From assembly GCA_001931875.2 (NCBI GenBank), contig MSJH02000482.1:186001-250000 (forward strand): 64,000 nucleotides of DNA, read 5' to 3'. This DNA is from Byssochlamys sp. IMV 00236 (Eukaryota; Ascomycota; Eurotiomycetes; Eurotiales; Thermoascaceae). Every line of letters starts with the position of its first letter. Position 1 is the first letter of the stretch. Under the pieces are notes generated by a model. The model was not told the DNA's origin and ran no database searches. It saw nothing but the letters and a program-made list of their open reading frames with translations. Position numbers and translations under genes: made by a program. Positions 10,251-22,010 of the stretch are shown here, piece after piece.

Positions 10251-13200
10251 CTTCGAGACTACTTGAGTAAAAGGAACTATATCTACAAAACGCATACGTA
10301 TCTATGTATATTGATCATCATTCCTTCTAACAGAAGAATGATAAGCAAGTTTTATTCTATTATTCTAGATGATATCATATACGTAAGTCTCGTGTCAAGG
10401 GCAGTAGATATTGCTCGTCATCAGTACTCTACTGTCATCAGTACTCGCCAATATAAGCAAGTTTCAGCGAACAATGCCATTGTTACAGATAGCCACTGCA
10501 AGTCTATATCAGTGGGTGACACAAAATCACGCTTGATGCATGCACGGGACAGGAAGAGAGGAACCCCTTCTTTCCATGTCTCGAGATCGATCACAAGCAT
10601 ATACGTCAGCGCGTGGCGAGTAAGATTGAAGAACTAGACAGTAGATCGAGTATCAAATTGATTCTGATACAACTTGGATCCTACTGGCGATGGAGTTGTT
10701 TTTCCCTGACTTTCAGGGGGGTCATAATGTGTCTTCCAATGTATCTTCTTCTTGACGGTGCGACTGTCAAGATACGAATTCTTTTTCCGACATCATGCGG
10801 CGTAGCTACTAGATAGATCGACAGATACTGTACTACAGAAGTACCTTATGCATCAGCGAAGAAACTCTATGTCCTCGGGGGGCTAGTTTAAAAGAGCCAG
10901 ATAAAAGTACTGACTAGCTAATTAACTCGACGGATGTCTGCGACGCGCGTATAATATAGGATGAGCCCTGTGATATATTGTTGGTGGACCATACTTGGGA
11001 CAAGGGGAAATCGAGTGAGACTATCTGGAAGCGAGGACGATTATCTCGTTGTTATTGGTGGGGGTAGAAGAGGATAGAACGAATAAAGAAATAAAGAAGC
11101 GATCTGGACCTTGACTGGACGGATATCTAGAACACGAGCCTATTCTTTTGACATCTCACCTTGAGATGGCGAAAAGGCTCTTCCGGTCAAGGATTGGTCA
11201 TCGTTGCTGTCAACGGTCTCGGGAACAACCGCTGGTTCCTCCGCAGGAAAGGCGAACCATAAGCCAGAAGTCGCTATCAACACAGACAGTTGGGGTATTA
11301 GAGGAGCGGAGAATGGGTCAAATCCGTGGTTCTCAACAGGGTCCGACAACGGCGGCGTAATGATAATACTCGGTTGGGGCAACATGGATGGGATGGCAGT
11401 TGATCACAGGGAACGTGCTTCTCTCATACGCATCTCACAGTACTTTTTATTTTTCTCTTTCCCAGTAGCGACATATGATCTCGTCATATCCACCTGTCAA
11501 GTGAATACCTCATAGTTCACACCAGTGGGAAAGCCGGGAAGCGTTTCATCTGAAACAGACACACGCAGGGCAATGTGCATAACGCTCCTAACTCCCGATT
11601 CCATCCATGATCTATCTGATCTGGTTAGTTAGTTAACCGAGAATTTACTGTATGACTCAGAGATAACGCGCTCGTTTAATCCGCTACAGACGCCAGTGTT
11701 TCTCTTCCTGCGCCTGCAAGAGCGTTGGATGGCGTTCAAGATCCGCAAGCGACTTATCGCAGCCGCGCTCTGACTCACTCGTCGCGTCTCTCCAGCGGGT
11801 GGTGGGAGATGCGGCACGACTTGCTCGAGAGACCGGGGGCCTAGACAGAGGACAATACCGGTTTTGAACATTGCTGCATATCCGATCGACAGATTCGTCC
11901 TCGTACAGTCCCGTATGATTCTTACGCTCTTCGAGATCGGCGGACAGTGCAGCTGAATCGACATCATTCTGCATAGAGATAGATCCCGTTGTGCGGCACC
12001 GCCACCATGCTCAGATGCTAACAAGAAAGGTTTTTTGTTAGCATTATTCTTAGAAACTTATCAGGCATTAACATAATATGCTAATATATGAACTTGAGTG
12101 ACTTATCACGATCTGGTTGTGTGGCAACGTGGCGCACGTTCGTGGCGCAGTACTTGCATAATCGACGTTCTCAGCTCGTTTGGGCATAAGAATATCAAGT
12201 TGAGTATGGTATGGTACTAGTTAATACTAATATACAAATAATAATACAGTTCAAGTTATGGTACTCTATACAGGTCCCAATACAATCCAATCTTACCTTA
12301 CTTAACTATCTTATCAGAACTCTGCATACACGACAGTCTGTATACTCAATTCATAATTCCATCCAGGGGCTACAACAGAAACAGGGGGTATCACAGGATC
12401 TCCCTATGATTCTGACAGCGACCCCGGAAGTTCAAGCATGGTCTTCTCTTCGGAAGCCGACGATGCAACGTTCCATGAACCTTTCCAAGACTCTTCCTGT
12501 CGATCATACACGGTGATTCCGACCGTAGCCGGCAGCGACGAACAATGATTGTTATTATTTTTTTTTCTTCCAGCCGCGACAAAAATGATGATATTGCGCC
12601 CCGTGGTAGCAATATCCATCATGGATAGGATAGGACTGATCTCCGTACCGGCGCTTGCTGCGACGGTCCCGTCTTCATCTGGATCCATGTGACCTGTTTC
12701 CTGCTACCCGAAGATGTCCACATAGACCTGACCGGCATTCCAGTGGTGCCCAAGATCAGCTTGACAATGACGATGGGAGGAAATGATGTTGTCTAAAATG
12801 GGTTACGTTGGTGCGAGAAAGAGATAGTAGTAAGATCGATCAAGGTCGATCACTTGTAAGTATGGAGTGCTGAAAGAGCCCGACAAGACGGTACATACTG
12901 CACTCCGCACAGCTGACGACGAGTTTCGGGTCTGTGTAATCATAATAATGAAAGGCTGCCAAGATCGGAACGTCCGTCCATAACGACTTCATGTGGAAGT
13001 ATCTCTGCGCTCTCCAACGACCGTATTATTACAAGCGCCGGAAGTGGTGGCGCTTTGTTCCAGAAACTCTGGAGATGACCGTCGCCGAGGGGCAGCCCAA
13101 TCGGTGATCATAGCAGGGATATCTGCTGAAGTACAAATGCCGGACTGTTTTCTCCTCCACGAATCCGATTTCAGAAGTGCTCCAAGACCACAAGGTGCCC

Positions 13201-14016
13201 CACGATGCTCGACCCTCATCAGCTGAGGCCCTCGACAGGGACTCGATAGGTCGCGCACGATGCTAACCGTGGGATCATTGTCAAGGCGAACAGAGTTCGA
13301 CAAAGCAAATGGTTCTGGCTTGCTCCAGCAATATAGTTGTTAATATTGTTGACCATTGCTGCGCAACTGGTCCGTCTCCACTGGACATATTAGTGTACCA
13401 TAGAATTGTCGCTGAAGGCGTTTCGAACCGAGCGTAAGCTATGCTATGCTGTCCCTCAGTATTATGTGGTGGTAACCACGCAGCGTTCAACAGATTTCCA
13501 TGGTTGAAATCGAAGATCATGGATGGCATCAAATGGACAGCAAGCCGGTCAGGATACAGTAAGGCGGCTGCGAGAGACAGTGCTTTGTGAAATATGGTCA
13601 AAGCTCTCATCGTTCAGAATTTGAAGGTTGCCATGGCCAGTGCGATCCATTGTGGCCTTAGCTCCGCGTCCGTGGGCGTGCTGGACCTAGAGTAGCAATA
13701 ACCACTAGGTATACCAATTGTTGAGCACTGCGAGCGGTAAAAGATTAGCAAGGTTCGGGGAAGACCGTAGTGCTGCTTCCGCCATGTCTGTCCGGTACGG
13801 ATGGGCGGCAAAGCGGAACACAACCCATGGATCACATCTCATCGATCCTATCTGGACCCTTTTTTTCTGGTCAGGACTCAGAAATGATGTCTTACCACTG
13901 CGAACTTTTCCCGGACAGGCAATCGCGCAAAGCGCCCTTCTTTAACCTTCAACTGGAGGGACCTTATCCATGGCAAGGTCTAGGTCTTTCAGTCTGTACT
14001 AGTATCTACTGCGACT

Positions 14017-14038
14017 ACCACTACTACTACTACTACTA
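14017..14038. repeat. (CTA)n microsatellite
   Basis: A short run of CTA trinucleotides in non-coding sequence. Confidence 0.8.
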
Positions 14039-15266
14039 TCCGCAGACGATCTTATTCTCGTTCTTTTTCCGAATCGAGCCACCATCGGCAACACAGTAAT
14101 CCGATCAACCTCCACAGCAGCGCGTCGAACCGGATGCATAGACAGTATCTCTGTGTATTTCTCGCTTATCCGCTTTCTTATGTCAGAATCTTGAAGACGG
14201 TCTATATTCTCTTTTGCACGATAGCGTTACCATCGCATCTATACGCTCGAAACGCATCCGTGTGGCGCTAGTGATAGAAACTATGCATGAAGACGATGCG
14301 AGGGCTGTCCACAACCACAAGTGGTTCTTTGAAGTATGGTAGGTAGGCATCTTGATCCACAACCGGTTTGTGTTAAAGATGCAGAGCAAGGGCGCCTGGT
14401 ATAGAGAGTAGTAGTAGAAGGTATTCGGTTTAAGCACGGTACAGAAACAACCTTCGATGTGTATGGATGCCCCGTAGCAGGTGGATCTTGGGGCTTAGCT
14501 CACTAGGCCCTGTTTCTGCAGCGCTGGGGATCTGGGTCTCTGTAAGTTACTCTTAAGTTCTTGGAGTAATAACTAATTATTCTTTCTTCTTGGTTGCAAC
14601 GCCAGGCCGTAGTCACTACCATAACTGAGAGCGAACAAGGGCTCGATGAGACCCTGGGCGTGTATCATTTAGGTACGGTTCTGGCGCACTGCGTATAATT
14701 AAGCATCAAACAATACGGCGCGAAATAAAGATTCTAATAGCATTACCTATTCAGGAGCATACTTAGTTATGTATCATTATTACTCCAGTACCGCCGCCCG
14801 GTAGCGGGCCTCAGCCAACATGTCCTACCCAACGAGTTTTACAGGCCAAGCAGACAGTGGGATGACCCATCGCCCTGTTTCAACCTCAGCGTTTCTACGA
14901 GTCGGCATGCGTTCATACGCGCCCATCGTTATAGACTTTCTGGGAGATGCATTTCGCGCTCCGGACAGGGTCTAGAGTGTAGATAGGATTCTTCAGGGGA
15001 CAGCTGGGCTTGTCATCCGGGGCGCCAACGGGGCAAAAAAGCGTTGTCCATTATTTCTTTTCTGACTGAGCAGAGGCGGATGGCGAGATTTTTTTTTTTT
15101 CCTACAGTAGTAGTAACGATGATCCGTACTGGTACCGTATGAGCGGTACACCGTAAGTATGCCGGCGTACAGTCATCGGCGTCGCCATCCACCACCCTCT
15201 TGCATGCGACCATCTGCAGCCAATCCGTAGCCGACCGGGAAGAGAGAAAGAAGGGCACAATGGAAG

Positions 15267-15318
15267 TGCAGGCGGAAGAAGAAGAAAAGAAAAAAAAAAA
15301 AAGAAAAAGAAAAAAAAC
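15267..15318 (+). repeat. A-rich purine tract
   Basis: A stretch made almost only of A and G, including a run of more than ten A, about 600 bp upstream of the gene at 15882. Such tracts are common in fungal promoters and tend to exclude nucleosomes. Confidence 0.7.
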
Positions 15319-15881
15319 GATCGAGTACTCTAAAGGCCCGCTTCTCCATATGGGCAGTGCGCTCGCCCCCGATGGGCTCAGTGTACGGGATCCCCGAAGG
15401 TGCCGTTGATATAACTAACCAGCCTTTCCCCGCCAACCTCCCTGTTGCCTCTTCTGGTCACTCTCGCCCACCATCCTACCCTCCTCTTTTCGCTTTCTCT
15501 CCTTTATTTTTTCTTTCTATTTTCCGCGCGTTCGCCCACACCACAGCCTAGTTTCGCCCGTCTCCTCGTCCCAATATAATAGTCTCTCCATGCCCTTTTT
15601 CGCCTAGTAAGACGGAACACCCGACTGGCTCTACCGTTCTATACCACTTCCGTCTACAACCGGCGCTGGACCATATCTCTCAAGTATATACAAGGAGCAA
15701 ATACCCTGGACTAAAAAGAAAGGACTTCTGGACGTCAATCAACTCGTGTGGGCGAATGTCGCCTTTATGAATTATTTTTTCTTCACGACCTTTTCCACTA
15801 TATACTCATTACGAACGATCAGATACCATACCATACCCTTGAGTCGTGCGCACTGAACAACGTTCTTTGCGCGCGGTCAGA

Positions 15882-16916
15882 ATGCCAACAGTCTTGCTAC
15901 CTGCATCGGCTGCTGCTTTTGCGCCGCGGTCGTCCCCAAATGTGGTGTTGAACAAGGTGGAACCGTGGCTCACGGCGACGCTGAAGAGAGTGAATCGAGT
16001 TAAGCGACCTCTCAACAACGTCAACCAGCATACCAGATGTTTGACGGAGACCCTCTCGTCACCTAACGCGATCTGGACCCTATGTTCTATCATGTTTCCC
16101 AAGGCCCCCGATGCTGAGCTCCGGAAGGATGACAACCCTCTCGTGGAGGCCCTGTTCAATTACCAGATGGTCCACATAGAAGCATACGTCGTACATGTTG
16201 ACATGGTCTCGCAGAACGAAGTGGCCTTCAAGTTGACCCCGGAGACTATCGAGGCCTTGGTCGAGTTCCACAAGGACGTTTACTCGGTCGACACCGCGGC
16301 CAGCACCTGGAATTGGTCGGAGAAGGACGCTCAACTGAAGAAGCTACAAGAAGAATTCGTCCAGGCTGCCAACAAGTTCGTCTACCGCACTAACGTACAG
16401 GCGCTCGAAGGGCTGGAGGAGGATGGCGCTGGTGAGCTGCTTTGCGGTCGAGGTGAGGAGGCAAAGGCGGCTATTGCGAGCCTCTTTGTCCCGTTGCTGC
16501 CTCCCCCTCCAAGGGTGGTGGATGTCCTTCGTCCCGTTCCTCTCTTGCCCAGCTCGACTCTCCCCGATGCATGGTGGCACAGCCAAATGGAACAGCCAGC
16601 CCCCATTGAGCCCTGGAAAGTGATCCCGTCCAGCCCGAGCCCGGCGTCCAGTGGTGATTCGAACCCTAACATGTGGTCCGGTCTGTCGATGAGCGACATG
16701 CAGTTACCATCGCCTGCCCCTTCCTACAGTCAACCATATACGACTTCTCCTTACTCTACTTCGGAGTATTATTGCGCACCCACTACTGCTGCTCTTACCG
16801 CTCTTCCCCTGCCGAGCATGCTCGTGCAGCCGTGCAGTACCGCAGCAGGTATGGCTGGCTTCGGTTGGACAGACCGCTATCAAGACTTCGCTCTACCCTA
16901 TGGGACAACCATGTGA
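15882..16916 (+). CDS. Unrecognised protein with ordered N-terminal half and Pro/Ser-rich tail
   Basis: A single open frame of 344 residues from the ATG at 15882; an in-frame ATG at 15846 would add 12 residues (MRTEQRSLRAVR). I prefer 15882 because the earlier start adds only a basic, undistinguished stretch. Residues 1-180 look globular and helical, with hydrophobic positions spaced through segments such as LSSPNAIWTLCSIMFP, LVEALFNYQMVHIEAYVVHVD and LTPETIEALVEFHKDVY. The remainder is low complexity and rich in Pro, Ser, Tyr and Met, as in activation or scaffold regions of fungal regulators. There is no signal peptide, DNA-binding motif or catalytic motif. The coding sequence is GC-rich compared with its flanks, which supports a real gene. 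The function is unknown; a regulatory role is only a guess from the tail. Confidence 0.65.
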   Translation: MPTVLLPASAAAFAPRSSPNVVLNKVEPWLTATLKRVNRVKRPLNNVNQHTRCLTETLSSPNAIWTLCSIMFPKAPDAELRKDDNPLVEALFNYQMVHIEAYVVHVDMVSQNEVAFKLTPETIEALVEFHKDVYSVDTAASTWNWSEKDAQLKKLQEEFVQAANKFVYRTNVQALEGLEEDGAGELLCGRGEEAKAAIASLFVPLLPPPPRVVDVLRPVPLLPSSTLPDAWWHSQMEQPAPIEPWKVIPSSPSPASSGDSNPNMWSGLSMSDMQLPSPAPSYSQPYTTSPYSTSEYYCAPTTAALTALPLPSMLVQPCSTAAGMAGFGWTDRYQDFALPYGTTM

Positions 16917-18804
16917 TCTACCTCTCGATCATTCCTGAGAGGGCACTCTCTTCAGATGAGAGCGACCACCTTAACGGCACTACCTGGCCCTGTAGAACAG
17001 ATTGCTCTCCACTACGACACAGGCGACACGCATGCAGGCATCAGCACACACGGCATTATTGACGGCGTTATCATTGATCGATTCAGCGAAACCGTGATAC
17101 TCCATCTCGTCTTTGCTCTCATCCATCTACATAACATAATCCTCAGTCTACTCGGACGTTTGGCTATCTGGCTTATTTCTCATTTTTTTGTTTGTTCAGC
17201 AAGCGTTGCTTTTTGTGTCATCGTTTTTTGTTTTTGTTTTTTTGCATCAAGAACCGGCGGGTCGGCTATCTGATTTGAACTGAAGTCCCTTGGCGGATAT
17301 TTTCCTATTAACTCCCACATTTTATGTCATCAAGACTTGGTATGCCTCGCGGCTCGGATATGATATGGGTGCAGAGTGCTGGGACGTTTCTTCTTCTACT
17401 TTCTGCTGTCGCTTTTCGCTAGGGTTGACCAGGAGGGAGACTCTCTGAGGCAGCCGGCCGGCTAGAACGACCGGTGGCTGCAGAGACACTCTCCCTCCTT
17501 ACCCCCTTTCGAACTGGCTCTCACTTCCGGTACTGCGTGCTGGACTGGCAATCAACTATTGATGGGTGAGATGTCGACATGCGACAGCAGTGGCTCCGTC
17601 GCGCTACATCCGGAATGCAGTCGACGTGGTGTCATCTGTCGCGGCCTTGTTGAGGATGCAGAGTTGAACAGTTTGTTGTACGTTTCCTCCGGCTCGATCT
17701 CTGCCTGTGGCGGAATAGTATCGAGGCAAGGAGTGGAGTGGAGGATATCTAGATCCGCGATCTATCTCTACAATTCCTCCTTCGAGTGAGGCAGACGAAT
17801 CGACAACTGAACAGCCTGCCTCTCCTCATCTGCTTGGCGCGCGACTCTTTAGGTTCATCACCTATTCCCTGGGCTGGCTTCTGTTTACCCCTGGGGAAGC
17901 TCGTTCTTCAGCCCATCCATTGCGTGGGCAGGGTTGAAAGAACGAGAATCAGATGCTGGTTTTTTTGTTTCAGTTTGTGCGATGGGTTTGAAGCTGGGCT
18001 TCTAGTCGTCTACGTACGCGTCCCTATGCTTTTTCTTCTTTTTGTTCAGCTGCTGTATGTAGTCTGATATTTTCTAATTTGGAAAAATGACAAACCAAAT
18101 TGAGAGTAACTTAAGAACCTGTACCATAACTTAGTAAACCGGATAAACTTGAATATTTCGTCAGAATGCTGCTGGTTGCGCCGGTACTTTCGGCTGGCTG
18201 GGGAGTTGGCGCATCCGAGAGCGGGAGGATGGATGACGTCGACACGCCAAGAGGGAAACAAGATGAGAGAAAAGTATTCGGGCAAGTCATGGACGATCCA
18301 GGCATGGCTGGCACTGGCTTTTCTCTTCTCCTCTGATGTATTCGTAGTTCTTAGCTGCATCATATTCCTTCACATCCTGGGTTACCCTCCGGTTTAGGGT
18401 TCCTGGATCCCCTTCCTGTCGGTTTTTGCCGGTACATATACCTCTACCGTGTGCCAATTGCGACCAAAGTCATTGTTCGTGCATCAGTCAATCCGAACCT
18501 ATGAGCGGGTTCTATTTCCAGAAATCAGTTGGAAATATTCTCAGCTAATTCTTAATTACTGTCGTACTCTTATCTACTATACCTTTTTCTGTCGTTGTTC
18601 GCTGATTGCCTGTGGCTTCGGTTGCGAACCCGTATGACTCCGGCCAGTTATTAAGCCAGCCAAGTCTTCTCTTTTTGCTTACCATATTTCTCATCAACAA
18701 CATCTTGCGACAGAGACGCCATTGTCGTGGAGAGAAAAAGAGGGGGGGCGGGCAACATAATTTCCTAATAAGAGAAGACCAAGAAGGAGGAAGACCGGTC
18801 ACAA
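16917..18804. other. Intergenic region, 3' side of the 344-residue gene and promoter of the DUF3074 gene
   Basis: About 1.9 kb without a supportable gene. It contains a strong imperfect inverted repeat at 17432-17498 and several T-rich runs (17180-17245). ORFs of 60-105 codons on both strands overlap and lack coding character. Confidence 0.45.
17432..17498. other. Imperfect inverted repeat able to form a long hairpin
   Basis: The left arm begins GGAGGGAGA and the right arm ends TCTCCCTCC, a perfect 9-bp outer stem. Inside this, TCTCTG pairs with CAGAGA, then CAGCC with GGCTG, then CCGG with CCGG around a loop of about 9 nt. Small internal bulges separate the blocks. Roughly 24 base pairs could form. 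It lies about 520 bp past the stop of the upstream gene, so it could be in a 3' UTR, a regulatory element or a relic of an inverted-repeat element. Confidence 0.65.
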
Positions 18805-21060
18805 ATGGCAGCCCTTCACCAAGCGCTCCAAGCCCTAGCACCTACGTCTTGGGAAGATGTCCCACACTCAGAGAACTCCCTCCGACAATATATGCAAGAG
18901 CTGTTCAAGAGTTCTCGATTGATCATCGAGTCCGTTCCGGAGCCTCCTCCTGCACCTTCGAATAACAGCAATGCGAGCTCCAGCTCGTCGCTGGGTTCCT
19001 CTTCAGCCAGGATTTCGAACTCTGCGGCCCGCAGCGGGACCAGTGATCCGCAGTTCCTATCGTTGCAGAAAGAGTGGGGAAAGCCCATCAGGGTGAATAA
19101 TCCAAAGGATAATCCGTTGGATATTGGGGTATACAAGCTGAATGGCAAAGATGGGAAAGGAGCCTGGTTTGCTCGGCGCAGTGTCCATGAAGGTCTGCCG
19201 TTCTCCAGGTGGGAGGCGAAGATGCAGCACGAGATTGAAGAGACGTTGCGGATACGACAAGAGGAGCGGGAGAAGGGACAGGCGCCTCATTTCAGTATAC
19301 GGGGTATTGGTGGGGACAAAAGAATGGAGTATATGGAAGTGAAGGATGCAGACAATGGGACCTTGCTAGGCCGCCTTCAGGTGTATTGCTTATCTGCCCA
19401 GTTTCCCGGTCCAACAACAGCTCGTGACTTTGTTATTTTGATGATTACAACGGAGAATGGGCTAGAGGTAGCCGGATCTGAGCGTCCACCGCGCAGCTTC
19501 ATGGTCATATCGAAACCGTGCGATCACCCTGGTTTTCCCCCGCGAGATGGCTACGTCAGAGGTCAATACGAATCTGTCGAGCTGATCAGAGAGGTTCGTT
19601 CGAAAACGAGCTCCCCTCCGTCGAGTCCTTCTGCACATCCGACGCAAAACCTACCGCTCCGCTCTAAGAACAAGAGTGAACTCGATGTCACAAGCCGTGA
19701 TGTCCCTGACGATCTCACACAAGAAACTGGCCGTAAACGAGGTAAAACGGAGTCCGCTGTGAAAGATGCACGGAAATCTACCTCTACGGGCTCCAGCACG
19801 AAAGGAGGTTCTGATTGGGAAGACGGGGAAGTGTATTCCAACACGGTTGAGTGGATCATGGTTACCAGGAGCGATCCTGGCGGGAACGTACCTCGATGGA
19901 TGGTCGAAAAGAACACCCCAAAGAGTATTGTCGCGGATGCCGCCAAGTTCGTCAACTGGCTCTGCAAGGACGACCATATTTCACGGGAACCAGGTCAAGG
20001 TTCGGCTCAAGAAGATCGGAGAGGTTTCTCGAGCAATGCCCAGCCCTCATCAGCTACCGGGATTGGCGCCGAAGACAAGGAGCCGACAAGCACCACCAAC
20101 GCTCAGTCCTACGGGGGTGCCAATGGAGAAGGGGACTCAGGCAACAATCAGCAAGGCGGCCTCATGGCAAGTGTTGGCAATATGATCAATTCGGGATTGG
20201 AAATGTACGCACCGCGGGCCGTTTTCAACTACATCCCGGGTCACTCCTCTCAACCCTCTCAGAGCACTACCCGGGATGACACGACGCCTGAAGAAGGTAG
20301 AGAAGAAGGTAGAGAAGAAAATAGAGAAGAAAATAGAGACGACTCTTCTATAGCTAGCGACGATACCTTCGCTAGCGCTGAATCTCACTGTGCAGACTCT
20401 ACCGTTGATGAAAGCCCGGCAGCCAAAGCCCCTCCTTCTGAGCAATCATCCGCCAATGCTATCCCTGCCACGCCCACCGGCGGGGACAAACTCAGCGATA
20501 CCCTATCCATAACCAGCACGAAGAGAAAGCTTACGTCTCGAGAGAAGAAGCTTGCCAAGTTGGACACCCGCAAGCAGGAGCTTGAAGGCAGGCTAGCAGA
20601 GATACGCTCCGAAATTGCCACCCTTGGTCTACCTTCCAAAGGCAAAGACGACGAGGGCAACACAAATGGACAGTCGAACATCAGCAGTCGGGTCCATCCC
20701 GACGAGGCCAGCACGGCATCCATTGGAATCAAACCCAGCCCAGAGACGCTAGAGACTCATAAGAGAGCTTCTGTGCTAGCCCGTGAAGAAGCGAAAGTCC
20801 TCAAACAGCTGCGCAAAATCGAATCGCAGGAAGTCAAAGTCGCAGAGAAAGTCGAGGCCCACAAGCGGAAGGCTCAAGGCCACTCGGAGGTCGAAGACCT
20901 GCGACACGAAGTACGAAAGCTGAAGAAAGAAGTGGGCGACCTCCGAAGCGAAAGGCAGAAATGGATAGAACTTATTGGAAGACTTCAAATGGAGAATTCA
21001 AGGCTTGCAGCTGAGCAGGACAAGAGATATTCGCGCAAGACAGGCTACGGAACTGAGTAG
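18805..21060 (+). CDS. DUF3074 (START-like) domain protein with C-terminal coiled coil
   Basis: An intronless frame of 751 residues starting MAALHQALQALAPTSW. Residues about 85-390 match what I know of fungal DUF3074 proteins, a START/Bet v 1-like lipid-binding fold: the features are GAWFARRSVHEGLPFSRWEAKM, LSAQFPGPTTARDFV, FMVISKPCDHPG and, after a Ser-rich insertion, EWIMVTRSDPGGNVPRWMVEK with PKSIVADAAKFVNW. The PGPTTARDFV and VEWIM segments suit a START-like cavity. Residues 400-560 are polar and disordered and include an acidic stretch made of EEGR/EENR repeats. Residues 560-740 are rich in K/E/R with heptad spacing, a probable coiled coil. I infer a cytosolic or membrane-peripheral lipid-binding scaffold. 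No substrate can be named from sequence. Confidence 0.85.
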   Translation: MAALHQALQALAPTSWEDVPHSENSLRQYMQELFKSSRLIIESVPEPPPAPSNNSNASSSSSLGSSSARISNSAARSGTSDPQFLSLQKEWGKPIRVNNPKDNPLDIGVYKLNGKDGKGAWFARRSVHEGLPFSRWEAKMQHEIEETLRIRQEEREKGQAPHFSIRGIGGDKRMEYMEVKDADNGTLLGRLQVYCLSAQFPGPTTARDFVILMITTENGLEVAGSERPPRSFMVISKPCDHPGFPPRDGYVRGQYESVELIREVRSKTSSPPSSPSAHPTQNLPLRSKNKSELDVTSRDVPDDLTQETGRKRGKTESAVKDARKSTSTGSSTKGGSDWEDGEVYSNTVEWIMVTRSDPGGNVPRWMVEKNTPKSIVADAAKFVNWLCKDDHISREPGQGSAQEDRRGFSSNAQPSSATGIGAEDKEPTSTTNAQSYGGANGEGDSGNNQQGGLMASVGNMINSGLEMYAPRAVFNYIPGHSSQPSQSTTRDDTTPEEGREEGREENREENRDDSSIASDDTFASAESHCADSTVDESPAAKAPPSEQSSANAIPATPTGGDKLSDTLSITSTKRKLTSREKKLAKLDTRKQELEGRLAEIRSEIATLGLPSKGKDDEGNTNGQSNISSRVHPDEASTASIGIKPSPETLETHKRASVLAREEAKVLKQLRKIESQEVKVAEKVEAHKRKAQGHSEVEDLRHEVRKLKKEVGDLRSERQKWIELIGRLQMENSRLAAEQDKRYSRKTGYGTE
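20293..20340 (+). repeat. Four tandem 12-bp units inside the DUF3074 gene
   Basis: Two copies of GAAGGTAGAGAA are followed by two of GAAAATAGAGAA/C. They encode EGRE and ENRE/D units. Length changes here would keep the frame, so the region may vary between strains. Confidence 0.85.
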
Positions 21061-22010
21061 TAAACTGTTTACTACCAGAACCTTTCATTGCATTGCATTG
21101 ATTATTCACGATTTACGATCACAGATTTCCTATCTATCGACGGATATTACAGGGCTTTCTTATTTATTTATTTTTTCTTCAGGACTATACTACAGATTCC
21201 TCATGTCTTGCATTCAACAGTATTGATATTCGACAGATCATTTTCATTTTCATTATTTAGGATTATGGGTTCTATCTATTCCGACGCGCAGGATAAACGG
21301 GTATGATACATGCACGCATTATTATTCCCCTCTTGTATTATATTTCCTCCAGATATATCAGGCAAGATTTACATTCCCATGTGCAGGCTATCAGGTATTG
21401 AAAAGGGCATGTGTTTGAGCAGGACTTTTATATTTCCGGATTTAAAAGATCGTTTACGGAGTAGGGCTAGCCATGCAATATTGTTCTTTATCCAGATATA
21501 GTTTCTCTTTCGATTCATGGACCATGAGCTATAAATCTGGCTATCACCACGTAAGATAATTCCATCGCCCCGACATGCACCTCCCCAGGCGTAGTCCCGC
21601 AGTGTGCCCCGAACCGTAAGGCATCTTTGGGCGTCTTGATTTGCGAGTAGGAATGGCTGGGAGAGTGTAACAACGCTATGAAATCATGAATTTCGCAGTA
21701 CACGTTCATCCACTCGCGCTTTACTGCCTTCTCGCTGTGTTCCTTATAGAACGTAGCTAGACAAGAAGCGTCTTCCGTCCCCGTCGGATCCTCATCCATC
21801 TCCAACGGCGGAGTCTAAGTCGAAGCTCCATTTCCGTTGGTATATTCTCAAGGACTTGGACCTTCATCGGTCGCTATACAAGCACAGCGACGTTCCAAGT
21901 TGGGGCCTTCCGATGAACACAACGCTATGTTCGTTCCTAGCAGCGAGACAATTCCCTTTCCCGGTAAAAAATCGAGATATACCGATAAACGTGAAATCAT
22001 CACCGATTCA
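21061..22010. other. Convergent intergenic region between the DUF3074 gene and the SF3b10 gene
   Basis: Sequence is T-rich after the DUF3074 stop. A minus-strand frame of about 96 codons at 21515-21805 could be joined in phase to SF3b10 exon 1 through a TAG at 21815-21817. It would add about 99 residues to a protein whose family length is about 85, so I treat it as non-coding. Confidence 0.4.

Larger units (their letters stand above)
10251..15881. other. Gene-poor stretch with short unsupported ORFs
   Basis: ORFs of 60-131 codons occur (for example minus strand 11629-12024, 12404-12688, 13281-13610 and 13614-13835), but none shows a domain I recognise, and they do not join convincingly through splice sites. 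The minus-strand frames between 12.4 and 13.9 kb read more like protein than their surroundings and may be a decayed gene. A (CTA)n run lies at 14017-14038, a T-run near 15092 and a purine tract near 15267-15318. The last kilobase should contain the promoter and leader of the gene starting at 15882. Confidence 0.4.

Noticed and set aside
21515..21814. Distal in-frame terminal exon for SF3b10
   Set aside because: Would lengthen a highly conserved 85-residue protein by about 99 residues, and the nearby 12-nt exon has far better branch and acceptor signals.
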